Below are positions 23,092 to 33,758 of a stretch of DNA of 64,000 nucleotides, in pieces (position 1 is the first letter of the stretch; the number at the start of each line of letters is the position of its first letter). Source of the DNA: Margaritispora aquatica (Eukaryota; Ascomycota; Leotiomycetes; Helotiales; Discinellaceae). The notes under the pieces are model-generated. The model worked only from the letters and a program-made list of their open reading frames with translations. It ran no database searches and had not been told where the DNA came from. The translations under genes were made by a program, and so were the position numbers. Location: assembly GCA_007644065.1 (NCBI GenBank), contig VJWN01000002.1, forward strand, positions 2,381,831 through 2,445,830, read 5' to 3'.

Positions 23092-24262
23092 TTTGCGACC
23101 AAGTTCAAGATTAAGAAGCTTGAGGTTGCAGGGAAACAGATGTGATATGAGTGAGAGTAGGAAAGCAAATTAATAAAGGTAAGTAGTACAAGACTGGGAA
23201 TTTTGTAAGAACACATCCAGTCTTATTTTCTGCTTATCAAAATTACATGTACAGTAGTAGCCTTTGCTTGAAGGGTGGAGCGATCAAACAACAGATGGGG
23301 TTTGAATTTCAGCAGCATCTACTACCCATCAACAGTAACGTGAAAATCCTTGCATGTTCTAGACTGCGTTGCAATGACATGACCCCGCTGGACAATAAAT
23401 ATACTGCCACTTTGAAGTGTATTCTAAACCGATAATTGACAGGTCTTCCAGAGCCTTGATCGATTGCGACACGTACACAACACATACATGCACATAGCTT
23501 AAACGATCGCAGGGCTCGTGTCGTTCTTATCTCCAAGCCATTGGAGCTGCTTACGACGGACAACTGGAAGATCCACAGTCAGCCTGTTTGATGACACGCC
23601 TCTTCTCGCTTAACATTACTGTTTGCTTGAATCTGGGCACTCAGCCCTAAAATAGCGCCACATTTAGCCCAATTAAGCGGTCAACCAACAACACTTGGAC
23701 AAAGTTCAACCGCAAACTCGCCAGACTCGTGGGGGCCGAATTGAATCTGGCACAATGATGTACTTGAATCGCAGCAGCCCAGGGTTGCGATTGGGAAGCT
23801 CTAACAAGTCATCCCTCCGCATTTAAGCTTGACGTGTATCCTTGATTCGATGTGGTGTGACGATAGCATTAGTCGCTTCGCTTAGCTGCCAAAATGCTTG
23901 TTGATATCGGTGAACCCGACGTTGGCAGGCTTTGTTCGTGACGTTGTGGGTCCTTTGAGAATCCTCCACGATGGTGGACAGGCCATGCAAACTCGAGGAT
24001 CATTTGTCGCGCTGGCGAATGGCACTTTCGTTTTGTTATGGCGTCTACCATTCAGTGCGTGGCTGTACAAGTACAGAAATATCCATTATTGTATCGTTCC
24101 TCCCATCATGGCCCCCTCTAAGTCATTCAACCCCGACAGTCATTGCCACAAAGCTGAATAACCAGAGCTTCATTTCCTTGCAGCATTTTTTTTTACTGAA
24201 ATAGAACTATAGTTCTGAGCAGTCACTATTGCTCTAAGGAGGCTCGACATACCATCACTGAA
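23092..24262. promoter_or_regulatory. Divergent intergenic region between MFS exporter and DUF829 hydrolase
   Basis: 1.17 kb containing both promoters. Only short unsupported reading frames; a T-run lies at about 24187-24194. No specific binding site could be supported. Confidence 0.5.
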
Positions 24263-25225
24263 ATGGATGTAGGCTTTTGTCCTCAAGATTCGTTGGTTAG
24301 TCTTTGGATATATCTTAGAGCTGTTATTTACTTACATTTTTTCGAGCGTGAGATCAACGTACCGAATACTGTTCTTGACCCAGACACTTGGCAGTCCAGC
24401 TGGTCAACAAAACTAAGCTCCTTGTCTTCGTCATCTGAGATATATCCTCCTCGACAGGCGTCACCATCCATAATACTCCTCTTCTCCTGGACAAATGCGC
24501 TCCCCAAACACGTCGAAAAATATATCATGGGGTACAGAAACCTCTATCCCACTTCTCGAATCATCATAATTCCCACCAGCCTCCGAGATCTGATAATGCG
24601 ATCCTCATCGTCGAAACAAGCCAGACTCAGTTCAGTAATCGACATCGTATACAACCATCCTGGTCTGACCAATGTACTCATACATTGTTTCTCAGATGGC
24701 GGGTCAAATAAAGCCGTTGAATTCGCAGAGGCATATCAACATCAAACTGGAAAACAACTTCCTTGTCAGGCACTTTGCTTAGATAGTACACCCGGCCATC
24801 CTCGGTACTTTTCGTATTGTACAGCATTTCGCAAGACTCTTCCGCGGAACCCAATTGTGCGTGTGCCGGGAATTGTGCTTGGATACAGCGCCCTTGCTAT
24901 CTTCTGGGGAATGGGCCTGACCTTCAAAGGACGGACGAACAACGTTATATCGCAAACTCGAATAAGGTTGGAAGACAAGCGGTATTGGGAAACAGATGTA
25001 CCGAGGTGCTATATGTATAGTGAAGCTGATGATCTGATCTGGTTCCAGGACATAAGAGAGCATGGTATTGAAGCGAACGGAAATGGAACGCCGGTCACAC
25101 TGGTGAACTTCAAGACTAGTCGGCATTGTGCACACATACTGGAGAATGATCGGGTGTATTGGGATGCTGTGGTGGAGACGTGGAACTCGGGGAATAAGGC
25201 GAAGCCTCTGATGCAGGATGTTTGA
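24263..25225 (+). CDS. DUF829/TMEM53-family alpha/beta-hydrolase-like protein
   Basis: Predicted 320-residue, intronless DUF829 (TMEM53-like) protein. This fold family includes the uncharacterised PaxU-type proteins of indole-diterpene clusters and the nuclear-envelope TMEM53. Recognition rests on SPSIILLFSWTNALPKHVEKY (residues 67-87), GYRNLYPTSRIIIIPTS, the nucleophile-elbow segment HCFSDGGSNKA (Ser144), ALCLDSTPG (170-178), YSEADDLI (acid near 256) and SRHCAHI (His near 288-291). These are in the order expected for a Ser-Asp-His triad. Residues 1-65 are not conserved and contain a GTTAGT that could be a donor, so the first exon is uncertain; the ATG at 24263 is the first in frame. A membrane-embedded segment (PGIVLGYSALAIFWGMGLTF, cut here) matches the family. 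Substrate unknown. Confidence 0.82.
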   Translation: MDVGFCPQDSLVSLWIYLRAVIYLHFFEREINVPNTVLDPDTWQSSWSTKLSSLSSSSEIYPPRQASPSIILLFSWTNALPKHVEKYIMGYRNLYPTSRIIIIPTSLRDLIMRSSSSKQARLSSVIDIVYNHPGLTNVLIHCFSDGGSNKAVEFAEAYQHQTGKQLPCQALCLDSTPGHPRYFSYCTAFRKTLPRNPIVRVPGIVLGYSALAIFWGMGLTFKGRTNNVISQTRIRLEDKRYWETDVPRCYMYSEADDLIWFQDIREHGIEANGNGTPVTLVNFKTSRHCAHILENDRVYWDAVVETWNSGNKAKPLMQDV

Positions 25226-25633
25226 GTGATGACCACAGATTGGAAGTTACAATACTATGAGAATCTTCTTTGTAGATGATGGTAACATAAGATAGGAATA
25301 TGGTATGGGAATATAATATTTGAATATAACATGTCAATAGAAAGAATGAAGAGATTGTTGGTGGATTTTTGGATGAGATGGAGGTTAACTGAGATGCCAA
25401 GACATACGATAGGTTTCACAGCGCTAAGCTACATTGAGGTTAGACGGTATTTCTACATCCAACCTCACTTCACCACTAACCTCACCTCAGCTCTGATTCT
25501 TCAACTCTACATACCTGAATGCCAACCGATCTTACTTAGGCAGTCAATTGAATTTCCTCAATTTCAGTCTCAAGTTCTTCCCTTCCATCATCAAGAAGCA
25601 TTACCCGTCCACTTCAGATTCTACCGACGGCAT
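25226..25633. other. Short 3' flank, nothing recognised
   Basis: About 400 bp of AT-rich sequence downstream of the hydrolase gene. No gene or structured element is seen. Confidence 0.5.
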
Positions 25634-26109
25634 TTACAGAACAGATCCACTCTGTTGTGACATGAGCGTTGAAAGCATCGGATCTTGTTTCAGACGATTG
25701 AGCTCCCGTCTCATATACCGGACACATTCTGAGCTAGGTATGTATCCGAAGATAGAAACGAGCTCAGCAGTGCTATCGAGCTCGTGATATCTAGCTCCTG
25801 ATTCTAGCAACACGTCACCTATTGTCTCCTGAAGCGTTTTGTTGGACTTGGCTGGAGTGGAAGCTTCCTTATTCACGCTATCACGCACATGAACTCGAAG
25901 CCTCTTCTGTCAAAGCACAGAAATTCGAGTCAAAAGAAGGGCATTGTATGAGGTGTCGTTAAGAGAACACCGGACCGAACATCCTTGATGTTGACCTTCA
26001 CCCGATCTCTCGTTCTCGACGACGACGCTCTGTTTGAGCTCGCCGCCAGATCTTCTTCCGTTCTCTCAAACCTCTGAACAACCATGAAATGGGAGATTTC
26101 CGGTCGCAT
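25634..26109 (-). CDS. Hypothetical small protein (low confidence)
   Basis: Possible two-exon gene, 26109-25981 and 25906-25634, giving 133 residues. The intron has a GTTCGG donor and a TTTGACAG acceptor and keeps phase 0. The product is charged and hydrophilic: MRPEISHFMVVQRFERTEED at the start, a Ser/Arg-rich stretch, then SNKTLQETIGDVLLESGARY and RYMRRELNRLKQDP. No family recognised. Support is limited to continuous, protein-like reading frames on both sides of a plausible intron, and the donor is weak. It could equally be chance or a relic. Confidence 0.25.
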
Positions 26110-26634
26110 CGCCACCTACTATGGTGAGCAGATTTGAAGCACAGGGCGAATTGTTTGGCTCAAGTGGACGAAGAGCATTCTGCGAAACCAGTGCACGATA
26201 CTCAAGAACAATTCTGGAATGAAGTGGGGATAGCCAACTAGCAAATCCCCCGCCATTTTAATCTATTTATGCTCATAAAGCATTTTTGGGACGAAGCTTG
26301 TCGCCAATCCACCTTGAGATATGGCTCTGTCGTAATGACGAACAACAACAAGCCCAACACTTACGTGTTCTGCCACGACTGTTGTGGTGTTCGGCACCGA
26401 AAAGTTCCTTCATACATTCAGCAGTTGAAATGGTGAGTCTTCCGATGGCTATATAATCTTTCCGTATCACCACAGTATAGTTCATCATTCAAACATCTTC
26501 TTCCTCATTCTCATCTCATTTCCATTCAACAGCTGTGCTGCTAATCTTTATTACTTTCACTACTACCACTTCTTTCACATACTCAGTTTATTTATAAAAC
26601 TAAACACAAAGCCGGTCTTTATCAAATCTTCAAC
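26110..26634 (+). promoter_or_regulatory. Promoter and leader of the repeat secreted-protein gene
   Basis: Contains TATATAA at 26451-26457, then a long pyrimidine-rich initiator-like leader. A 13 bp element AACAGCTGTGCTG at 26528-26540 recurs in the leader of the small secreted protein gene at 47307. The start context is caacATGCAG in both genes. Confidence 0.55.
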
Positions 26635-28035
26635 ATGCAGCTCAATATCCACACCGCGTCTCTCATTCTCGCCTTCTGCTCTGCACTAGCTGCAGGTGTT
26701 CCACTTCCAAACGGAACCAATGAGCTTGTTGCAACTCCCACAGGAGCACCTCCTCCACCACCACCAAGTGGCACACCTCCCACCAAACCAACCATCGCAG
26801 GTCCAGCAGGTCCAGCTCCACCCACAGGAGCCCCCATGCCCCCAAAGGCCGCCAGTCTTCTCGAGGACCGTCAAGATCGTCGTCCTCCTCCTCCTGCTCA
26901 GACCGGTACCAATCAGAACAACGGTGCCAATCAGAATAACGGTCCCAATCAGAATAACGGTCCCAATCAGAACAACGGCGCCCAAAATGGAGCCAATCGT
27001 CCAGCCAAGAACAATGCGATAGCGGTTGAAGAGCGACAGAATCGTCCACCCCCACCACCCCAGAACGGTGCGAACCGCAATGGCGGCAACAGGCCCGCTA
27101 AGAATAATGCTATTGCAGTTGAAGAGCGCCAAAACCGTCCACCACCTCCTCCCCAGAATGGCGCGAATAGGAATGGCGGCAACAGGCCCGCTAAGAATAA
27201 TGCTATTGCAGTTGAAGAGCGCCAAAACCGTCCACCACCTCCTCCCCAGAATGGCGCGAATAGGAATGGTGGCAACAGGCCCGCGAAGAATAATGCTATT
27301 GCCACTGAGGCGACAAGCGAATTGGAGGACCGACAGAACCGCCCACCTCCACCTCCTCAAAATGGTGCAAACCGGAATGGAGGCAACAGGCCCGCGAAGA
27401 ATAACGCTATTGCAACCGACGCAACAAGCGAGTTGGAGGATCGTCAAAACCGACCACCTCCACCTCCCCAGAACGGTGCAAACCGGAATGGAGGTAACAG
27501 ACCAGCAAAGAATAACGCTGTTGCAACTGAAGCAACAAGCGAGTTGGAGGATCGTCAAAACCGACCACCTCCACCTCCCCAAAACGGTGCAAACCGGAAT
27601 GGAGGTAACAGACCCGCGAAGAATAACGCTGTTGTCGCTGAGAGTGAAGAGCTTGAGACTCGTCAAAATCGTCCTCCCCCACCACCAACTAATGGAGCAA
27701 ACAACGGAAACCGTAATGGGGGCAACAGACCAGCGAAAAACAACGCTGTTGTCGAGGATGCGGAGGATCTCGAGACTCGTCAGAATCGCCCACCTCCTCC
27801 ACCTCAAAATGGAGCAAACAACAACGGTAACCGAAACGGAGGCAACAGACCAGTGAATAACAACGCTGTTATCGAGGATGCAGAGGATCTCGAGACTCGT
27901 CAGAATCGCCCACCTCCTCCACCTCAGAATGGTGCTAACAACAACGGGAATCGCAACGGAGGCAATAGACCAACGAATAACAACGTTGTTGTGGTTGAAG
28001 AGAGAGATAATGAGGATGGAGAGTGCCAAGCTTGA
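26635..28035 (+). CDS. Secreted tandem-repeat Pro/Asn-rich protein, possible repeat-peptide precursor
   Basis: Family not recognised. Intronless, 466 residues. A signal peptide covers residues 1-20 (MQLNIHTASLILAFCSALAA), then a Pro-rich segment and a NQNNG-rich segment. The rest is ten head-to-tail units of 31-40 residues. The consensus of a unit is RQNRPPPPPQNGAN, then RNGGNRPAKNNA, then an acidic linker. Linkers read VEE-R-Q, LED-R-Q or LET-R-Q, so each unit begins Gln right after Arg preceded by acidic residues. That is the same pattern as the pro-site of some fungal secreted enzymes (for example cellobiohydrolase II, LEER|Q). Inference: units may be released as N-terminal-Gln peptides. 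Alternatively the whole is a disordered cell-wall or mucilage protein. It lacks the KR sites of classical Kex2 precursors apart from one RR. The last unit ends in ERDNEDGECQA with a single Cys. Confidence 0.8.
   Translation: MQLNIHTASLILAFCSALAAGVPLPNGTNELVATPTGAPPPPPPSGTPPTKPTIAGPAGPAPPTGAPMPPKAASLLEDRQDRRPPPPAQTGTNQNNGANQNNGPNQNNGPNQNNGAQNGANRPAKNNAIAVEERQNRPPPPPQNGANRNGGNRPAKNNAIAVEERQNRPPPPPQNGANRNGGNRPAKNNAIAVEERQNRPPPPPQNGANRNGGNRPAKNNAIATEATSELEDRQNRPPPPPQNGANRNGGNRPAKNNAIATDATSELEDRQNRPPPPPQNGANRNGGNRPAKNNAVATEATSELEDRQNRPPPPPQNGANRNGGNRPAKNNAVVAESEELETRQNRPPPPPTNGANNGNRNGGNRPAKNNAVVEDAEDLETRQNRPPPPPQNGANNNGNRNGGNRPVNNNAVIEDAEDLETRQNRPPPPPQNGANNNGNRNGGNRPTNNNVVVVEERDNEDGECQA
26869..27990 (+). 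repeat. Coding tandem repeat, ten units of about 93-120 bp
   Basis: Units 1-3 are nearly identical at the DNA level, while units 4-6 and 7-9 form two further subfamilies sharing linkers (ATSELED; DAEDLET). This implies block duplications. The repeat also keeps several other frames open on both strands, which are shadows. Confidence 0.88.
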
Positions 28036-31000
28036 AATTATGGCTAGTATTCTATCGTTTGGGTTATTGAGAGGGATTAGGGAAGACGATCAAGGATGTC
28101 TGAGCTGGGGGGCCAAAAAAAAAGAGAGGCAGGACCTGTTATATGATAGGACGAAGTAGTATAGAATGAATCTTAATGATGCATTACGACCAGAAATATT
28201 TGAATTGGAAACCAGAGCTTTTCGCACTTTGTTTTCATCCTGAATTGCGTGCTTACTCGTATTTGTACTTGGACTCTCGCGAGTGATTCTATTCGTGATG
28301 ATGGAAGTGGAGATTTTTCTCTCTCACTGCCCACCCAAGCCCACCTAAGACTTAAGAACACCATATCACTTATCACGTTCCTGTTTTCTATGAGGAGAGA
28401 CCGAGTTCCACAGATGAATTTGAAACTCTACTCCGAGTAGACTTAATTCTGCATTTCGCAATTCCTAATTAATGCTCCTGCTTGCCTTCTTGCGAGGAGC
28501 TGGTTTGCGTTTGATAGGTAAGGTAACGTGTACTTACGTGTCAAAGGAATTGAGCCTAGGCAAGGCAAGATAAGGCAAGTCGATCCAGTTGACTTAAGCC
28601 CTTTGAGGGACTCGAGTACTGGTGTTTGCAAAGGTGGTCTTCTGGAAGGTAGCTATGTTGTTTCGTTTAGAGGAAACGACTACCTATACCGTGACTGTGA
28701 CTGCGACAAGGTGGTCTCCTGTGAAAGGTTATGTTATGTCATGGCATGGCGTGTCTTGTTATGCTCTGTTCTCACGACTGGATGATATTACATATTGACC
28801 TTGCACCATCGGTGTACATGAGCTAGCTGATTCTTGGTCCTTAGTGCTACAGTATTCAACAGGCTTAGGTTTCCCATATCGACAGATGCGTTGATACTGT
28901 ATAGCATGGGAATTATGAGGTTGAGTAAAAGCAAAGCATCTACCTATACAAGTTCTCCTTGAAATTCGGTGGACACCATGATGGAGGAAGTTAATGCATT
29001 GAAATCGTGATGCATGCTGCCTTGTTGTATATTAAATACTACGTTATGGGGGATCTCACAACTGCTGAGATCATTTCCATGCTGGGGCAAAGCGAGCGTC
29101 CGTCGGTAGGATGGAAAATCACATGACTATGTCACATGGTTCACATCATGTGACCAGCAGGTCTGAAAGCATTCCTCGTGTTGCTCACAAGCGACTGTAG
29201 AAAACATGAGTACCTGCGTCTTACCATTATAAGCAGCCCTCCTCTCTCCCCCTCCCAAAATAGAAAACACGAGGGAAGAAAGCCTCGTCATCCATTCTTC
29301 ACAAAATCCTTGTTTTGGTCAAGAATTCGCATCACAATATGGATTCCAATATTGAGGTAATTCTCCTGCTTCCACGTGGCAACATCTAATATTTTTGGAA
29401 TGTGGTATGGTATGGCGACAAAGCGAAACACACAAAACGAAGGCACGGGACGAAGAAGTGAAGATCTCATCGCCGATGTATCGCAGGTTTGATCATCGCG
29501 ATCTTTTCCAAAACTCTGCGAAGACAGGAAAAGAGATCGTAATGACTGAACTTGCTGGAATGCCGAGCGATCAGCCAAGTTGCCAAGTGTGTAAGGGGGG
29601 ATATATCAGATTGCAGCTGAGGAACGCGGGAGAGGAAAAGTTGGGGACGACGATGTTGATGATTGTGCAAATGAAGATGAAAGCATAGTTTGGAGAAGAC
29701 GTGAGTTGATTCAAGCTTTATCTTCCTTCGCTTGAGGCAACAGTAGAAATGGAAAAGACCCATCTGATGACATGTATCAACAAATCGCTGTGTGGGAGGA
29801 GAAAAGAAAAGGATGAATAGGGGCTCGCTTTCGGAGCGGGTTCTTTAGCCTCTCGGCTGGTTCGGATCTTGGGTACGCGTATTAAGGTATTGTAGATCAT
29901 CTGATGGTGAGACTGATTTGGAAATATTTTCGAAACCACATTTTGGCCTTACCAAGGAAAGCTCGCAATCCACAAACCGGGACATACTTTCCATTGTCCA
30001 TCTTCGATCCGCACTCGTGTGGCTCCGAGAATAATAACATACGTAGCTCAAGCAATCTCCGTACAATTTTTTGTACATCACGGAGAAGACCCGGAAAATA
30101 AGCGACACGAATCATTCTGAAAGCATTAGACTTTAGGGGACGCAAAAATTAATTAATGGCGCATGCAAGCCATACAGCCACTACAGCCGCAAATGTAACG
30201 CTCTTAGCCAAAATGGAAGGAACGCTCTTGCGGAAGCGTTTATCCAACGGCTGAAGTCTGAAAACATTGTTTTGGCTGAAGTGGTGGCGTGTGAGGGGCG
30301 GGGATATGGTTGGATGTGGCTCTTTGGCTCGGCGGGCTTGAGGAACAAGCTTTTCGCTAAAAGGCTTGTTCTCTTGAGCCAGGGGAGAAAAGGACAAGGA
30401 GCGGACGGCTTACGCGGCCTGCGGAGGGGCACAGGGAGGAAGACGCGAATCATTGGTTTTGGTCCATGCAGGAATATCAGATGATGGAAAGAGAAGGGAA
30501 GAGAAGAGGGTGAGATGAAATAAATAGGATGGGATGGGATGGCATGGGATAAGATGAGATGAGTGGTCGTGTGTGCCCCGAGAAATAATATGTTTGGTAG
30601 ATTACTTGTATGTACATATCGTCTCCTTCATTTGTCACAAGTATGAATAAGCTGGTGAAATGGCAAGCGACTTGTTGTCGACTAGCGAATTCCGAGAAAT
30701 ATAAACATTCGGTTAACGTTACGACTAATATAATCTTACATTTCTGAACCCCTTTTTCATCCACGCGATCTACAATTATCTCCGAACTCCTGGAATTGGA
30801 AGTGTCATGATGTCTTAGGGCATAAAATTCCCACCGGTTTAGGGTATTCCATTCCAAGGCAAGTGAGGATGTCTTGGACCCGTCGGCTTTTCATTGCAAT
30901 CCTTATATCCCAAGAACTCAACAGCATGGTAGTTAGCACGGCACCTAGCAAATACCAGCAAGCAAAGAAGATATCTCCAAGACATAAGAGCCCTTGAGCT

Positions 31001-32024
31001 GGGAAACAAGGGGTCCAAGTCTCTCAAGTTCATCAACACTACCCGCGCCAATCCAGCCCATCCCACATAAAGTAGATACGTTTGGAAATCTCGATGCCCA
31101 ATAATGCGAAATGCTCTCATTCTCCATATCTATAGGGTATCCACAACTACATCCCTATCACGCAATGTTACTTGTTACAAGATTTATTTCTGTCTGACCC
31201 TGCAACCATACTAAGCCAGACTCGTCATCTTCTCTCCATTTGGTCTCCACTGCTGCAACTGCAAAAGTGGAATCACATCACGCGTGGACACACAGGGTAT
31301 AACACCAGGATTGCCCAGGGCTGGAATTGCAGAACGCGCAAGTTGAACCTCCGCACGAGCATGAGCACGAGCTCACATCCAATATATATCAGTAGTCGTT
31401 GAACTGGTCGGTCATCGATATTCCGTGCCACCACCGCCACCACCACCACCTCGTCTTGTCCACTTGTTAGAAAAGTCAACGGCATAAAGCCATAAGCCGA
31501 TGATAAAGACGCCAACCTGGAAAGATTCGCACATTGCACATTGCACACGACTCGATATCCCAGCATCCTAGGTCTCCTTATTAGCAGATTGTGCTGCAAC
31601 CCGAGGCGCCAATCCCATCCCGCTTTCACTAAGATCCTTCTGGTGCTAATAAGTGCTGGACGGATAACTATTTACTCAGCTAACTTAAAGGCTCTCGCCC
31701 TCCCTTTTGGCTTGGCATTCAATATCCCACCTCGCTCTTTTTCCTTCTTCGACATCAAGCAAACAAAAAGCATATCATACTCTCACTTCACCTCATCTCA
31801 CAACACTAGACATCACAATACGCAGTCATCGTTACACAACTCCCATCCGCCCAACTCCTAGACTTCAGAGGATCTCCACTGCCAAGAGAGGCGCTCATCC
31901 CTATCATTGCCAAGCCGACTTTTTCAGACGCTGGGTCTCATCTCATCCAATCCTCCTTCGAGCACCACGACTTTTGTCACAACTCTCTCATTTTCTCTCT
32001 CTCGCTGTGTCCGCCTTCACCACA
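28036..32024. other. 4 kb gene-poor stretch
   Basis: No reading frame shows a recognisable domain. A GGGAT/GAGAT-rich patch lies at about 30522-30562. A cluster of CACATG-type sites lies at 29107-29157 (listed). The last 350 bp are the pyrimidine-rich leader of the LicD gene. A 40-codon hydrophobic minus-strand frame near 31541-31419 was considered and left out. Confidence 0.55.
29107..29157. promoter_or_regulatory. Cluster of CACATG/CATGTG sites with inverted TCACATGA copies
   Basis: Within 50 bp are TCACATGA, GTCACATG and TCATGTGA; the first and last are exact reverse complements. The spacing and orientation suggest a binding site for a dimeric factor (E-box-like bHLH half-sites). No gene start is close enough to assign it. 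Confidence 0.35.
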
Positions 32025-33758
32025 ATGCGCATGATGTGGGTGCTGTCGCTGCCGGCCATGTTGTCGGTTGCGGTTGTCTCGGCCATGGCGATTGAGAAAC
32101 GCGACGCCGATTTCTTCAGTGTCAGGACCAAGATGCACAAGGACATGAGTGGTAGGAGAGGCGATCCAACGGGGAAATATTTTCGTAAGTTGCGCCCACT
32201 CCCACGTCCACTGCCACGCCCACGCCCCAGTTTCGCTACAGCACTGTTCCCGCGCAATGCTTGTCTGTCGCGTGCGATTTTACCCATTCGTATACCATTA
32301 ATTTGTGTGCCGTTTGCTAACACGAACAACAGATGAGAGCATGTACGTATCTGCGAGAGTTCTGCGAGAAAATGAGTCCAAGTACTGACTTTGGTTTTTT
32401 TTCGTTGCAATAGATTCCACCCGCATTATGATGGCAGGTATGTTTATGTTGTGCCTGCACGAACAATCCTCCCGCTCTGGCTTGCAGAACTGACATGTCG
32501 CCACAGGTTCGCGGACAAACAATTAGGATACCGAGAGCGCAAAGCCGCATTGTCGAATTTGATCCAGACGTACTTGGCGACCTTCTCAGATATCGGCGTG
32601 GAAACATGGTTGATGCATGGGACGTTGTTGGGGTGGTGGTGGAATCGAAAGGTGAGGGAGACGATTGCGACAGGATGTTGGGACCCACGACTAACGACCA
32701 CTACAGATTCTACCATGGGATTCGGATTCCGATGTTCAGGTCACGGAGGCTTCGATGCATTATCTGGCGACTTACTATAATATGTCGGTTTTCCACTACA
32801 AGACGCCGAGGATACCGGAGGGGAGGGATTACATGTTGGAGGTCAACCCGCATTATGTCAATCGTGAGCAGACGGATACTCTGAATGTGATTGATGCGCG
32901 GTGGGTCGACACGTCGAGTGGATTATTCATTGATATCACGACTGCGCGATACAATACAACACATCCAGCCGGAGAGGGAATGCTGAGTTGTAAGGATGGC
33001 CACGAGTATAGGGTATGTTCACTCGAGGGGTTTTCGGAGACGGAACTGACAGCATCAGGACTCGTATATCTTCCCTTTAAGAGACACCTTTTTCGAGGGT
33101 TCACCGGCAAAGATCCCATTCGCGTATAAGGAAGTTCTCGAAGCAGAGTATCAAGCGAAGGCGTTGACGCTGCAAGACTTCGAAGGGTACGAGATCTCCT
33201 GTCCACTGCACCATGGCAAACACTAACAGATATAGCCACCACTTCGACGAGAATAAATTCGAGTGGATACCTGTTCCAAAGCAAATTGACGCTCAGGTTC
33301 CTTTACCAAAAGTGCTACAGGAAGCTATCGCAAACTCACCCGACCCAGCATCAAAGCCACAGGAAAAACCACAGCAACCTAAAGCAGCTCCAGCAGCCCA
33401 AAGTCCACCTCAACAACAGCCACCTCCTCCCACCCAAGCCCAAGCATCATCACCACCACCCGTCGAACGCGGAGCAGCCCAACCACAAGCTCAAACCTCC
33501 CCACCGCCGCCTGTATCTCAAGTCGACCCGGCAATCAAGGCCGTGGAGGAGAAGGCTCACGCTCAAGCCGCGAGACAGGATATGGACATGAATCGACAGG
33601 AGGAGAAGAGGAAGGCCGAGGAAGAGAAGGCTGTTGCTGAGAAGCAGAAGAGAGACGCGCAGGAGCAGGTTGCGCTCAAGCTGGCAGAGGAGAAGAAAGC
33701 ACAGGAGGCTGCGAAGGCAAGGATGGCTGAGGACGCGAAGACGGCTCCGGCGGTGTAA
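32025..33758 (+). CDS. LicD-family / Mnn4-like secretory-pathway protein
   Basis: Predicted Golgi/ER-lumen protein related to yeast Mnn4, needed for mannosyl-phosphate addition to glycans. Seven exons: 32025-32184, 32333-32342 (10 nt), 32414-32437 (24 nt), 32507-32651, 32707-33012, 33059-33186 and 33236-33758. All joins keep phase; total 431 residues. A signal peptide (MRMMWVLSLPAMLSVAVVSA) is followed by a Kex2-like EKR. LicD landmarks: FHPHYDGRFADKQLGY, WLMHGTLLGWWWNRKILPWD then SDSDVQV (Asp-rich nucleotidyltransferase-like motif), VIDARWVDTSSGLFIDIT, and FPLRDTFFEGSPAKIPFAY. After residue 270 comes a Pro/Gln-rich linker and a Lys/Glu-rich coiled-coil tail resembling the KE-rich end of yeast Mnn4. 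The ATG was chosen for its signal peptide; the frame is open further upstream. Confidence 0.87.

Noticed and set aside
22861..23173. Plus-strand frame opposite the start of the MFS gene
   Set aside because: Antisense shadow of the first exon and intron of the transporter.
26686..28029. 447-residue open frame on the minus strand opposite the repeat secreted-protein gene
   Set aside because: It is kept open by the period of the tandem repeat (a multiple of three without stop codons in this frame). It lacks a start context or domain, and the plus strand has signal peptide, promoter and start context.
31419..31541. 40-codon hydrophobic minus-strand frame with a Gly-run (VGVFIIGLWLYAVDF)
   Set aside because: It follows an acceptor-like TTTCCAG, so it might be a small membrane protein exon, but no first exon could be joined in phase without a stop. 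It overlaps a GGT simple repeat. Worth RNA evidence but not supportable now.
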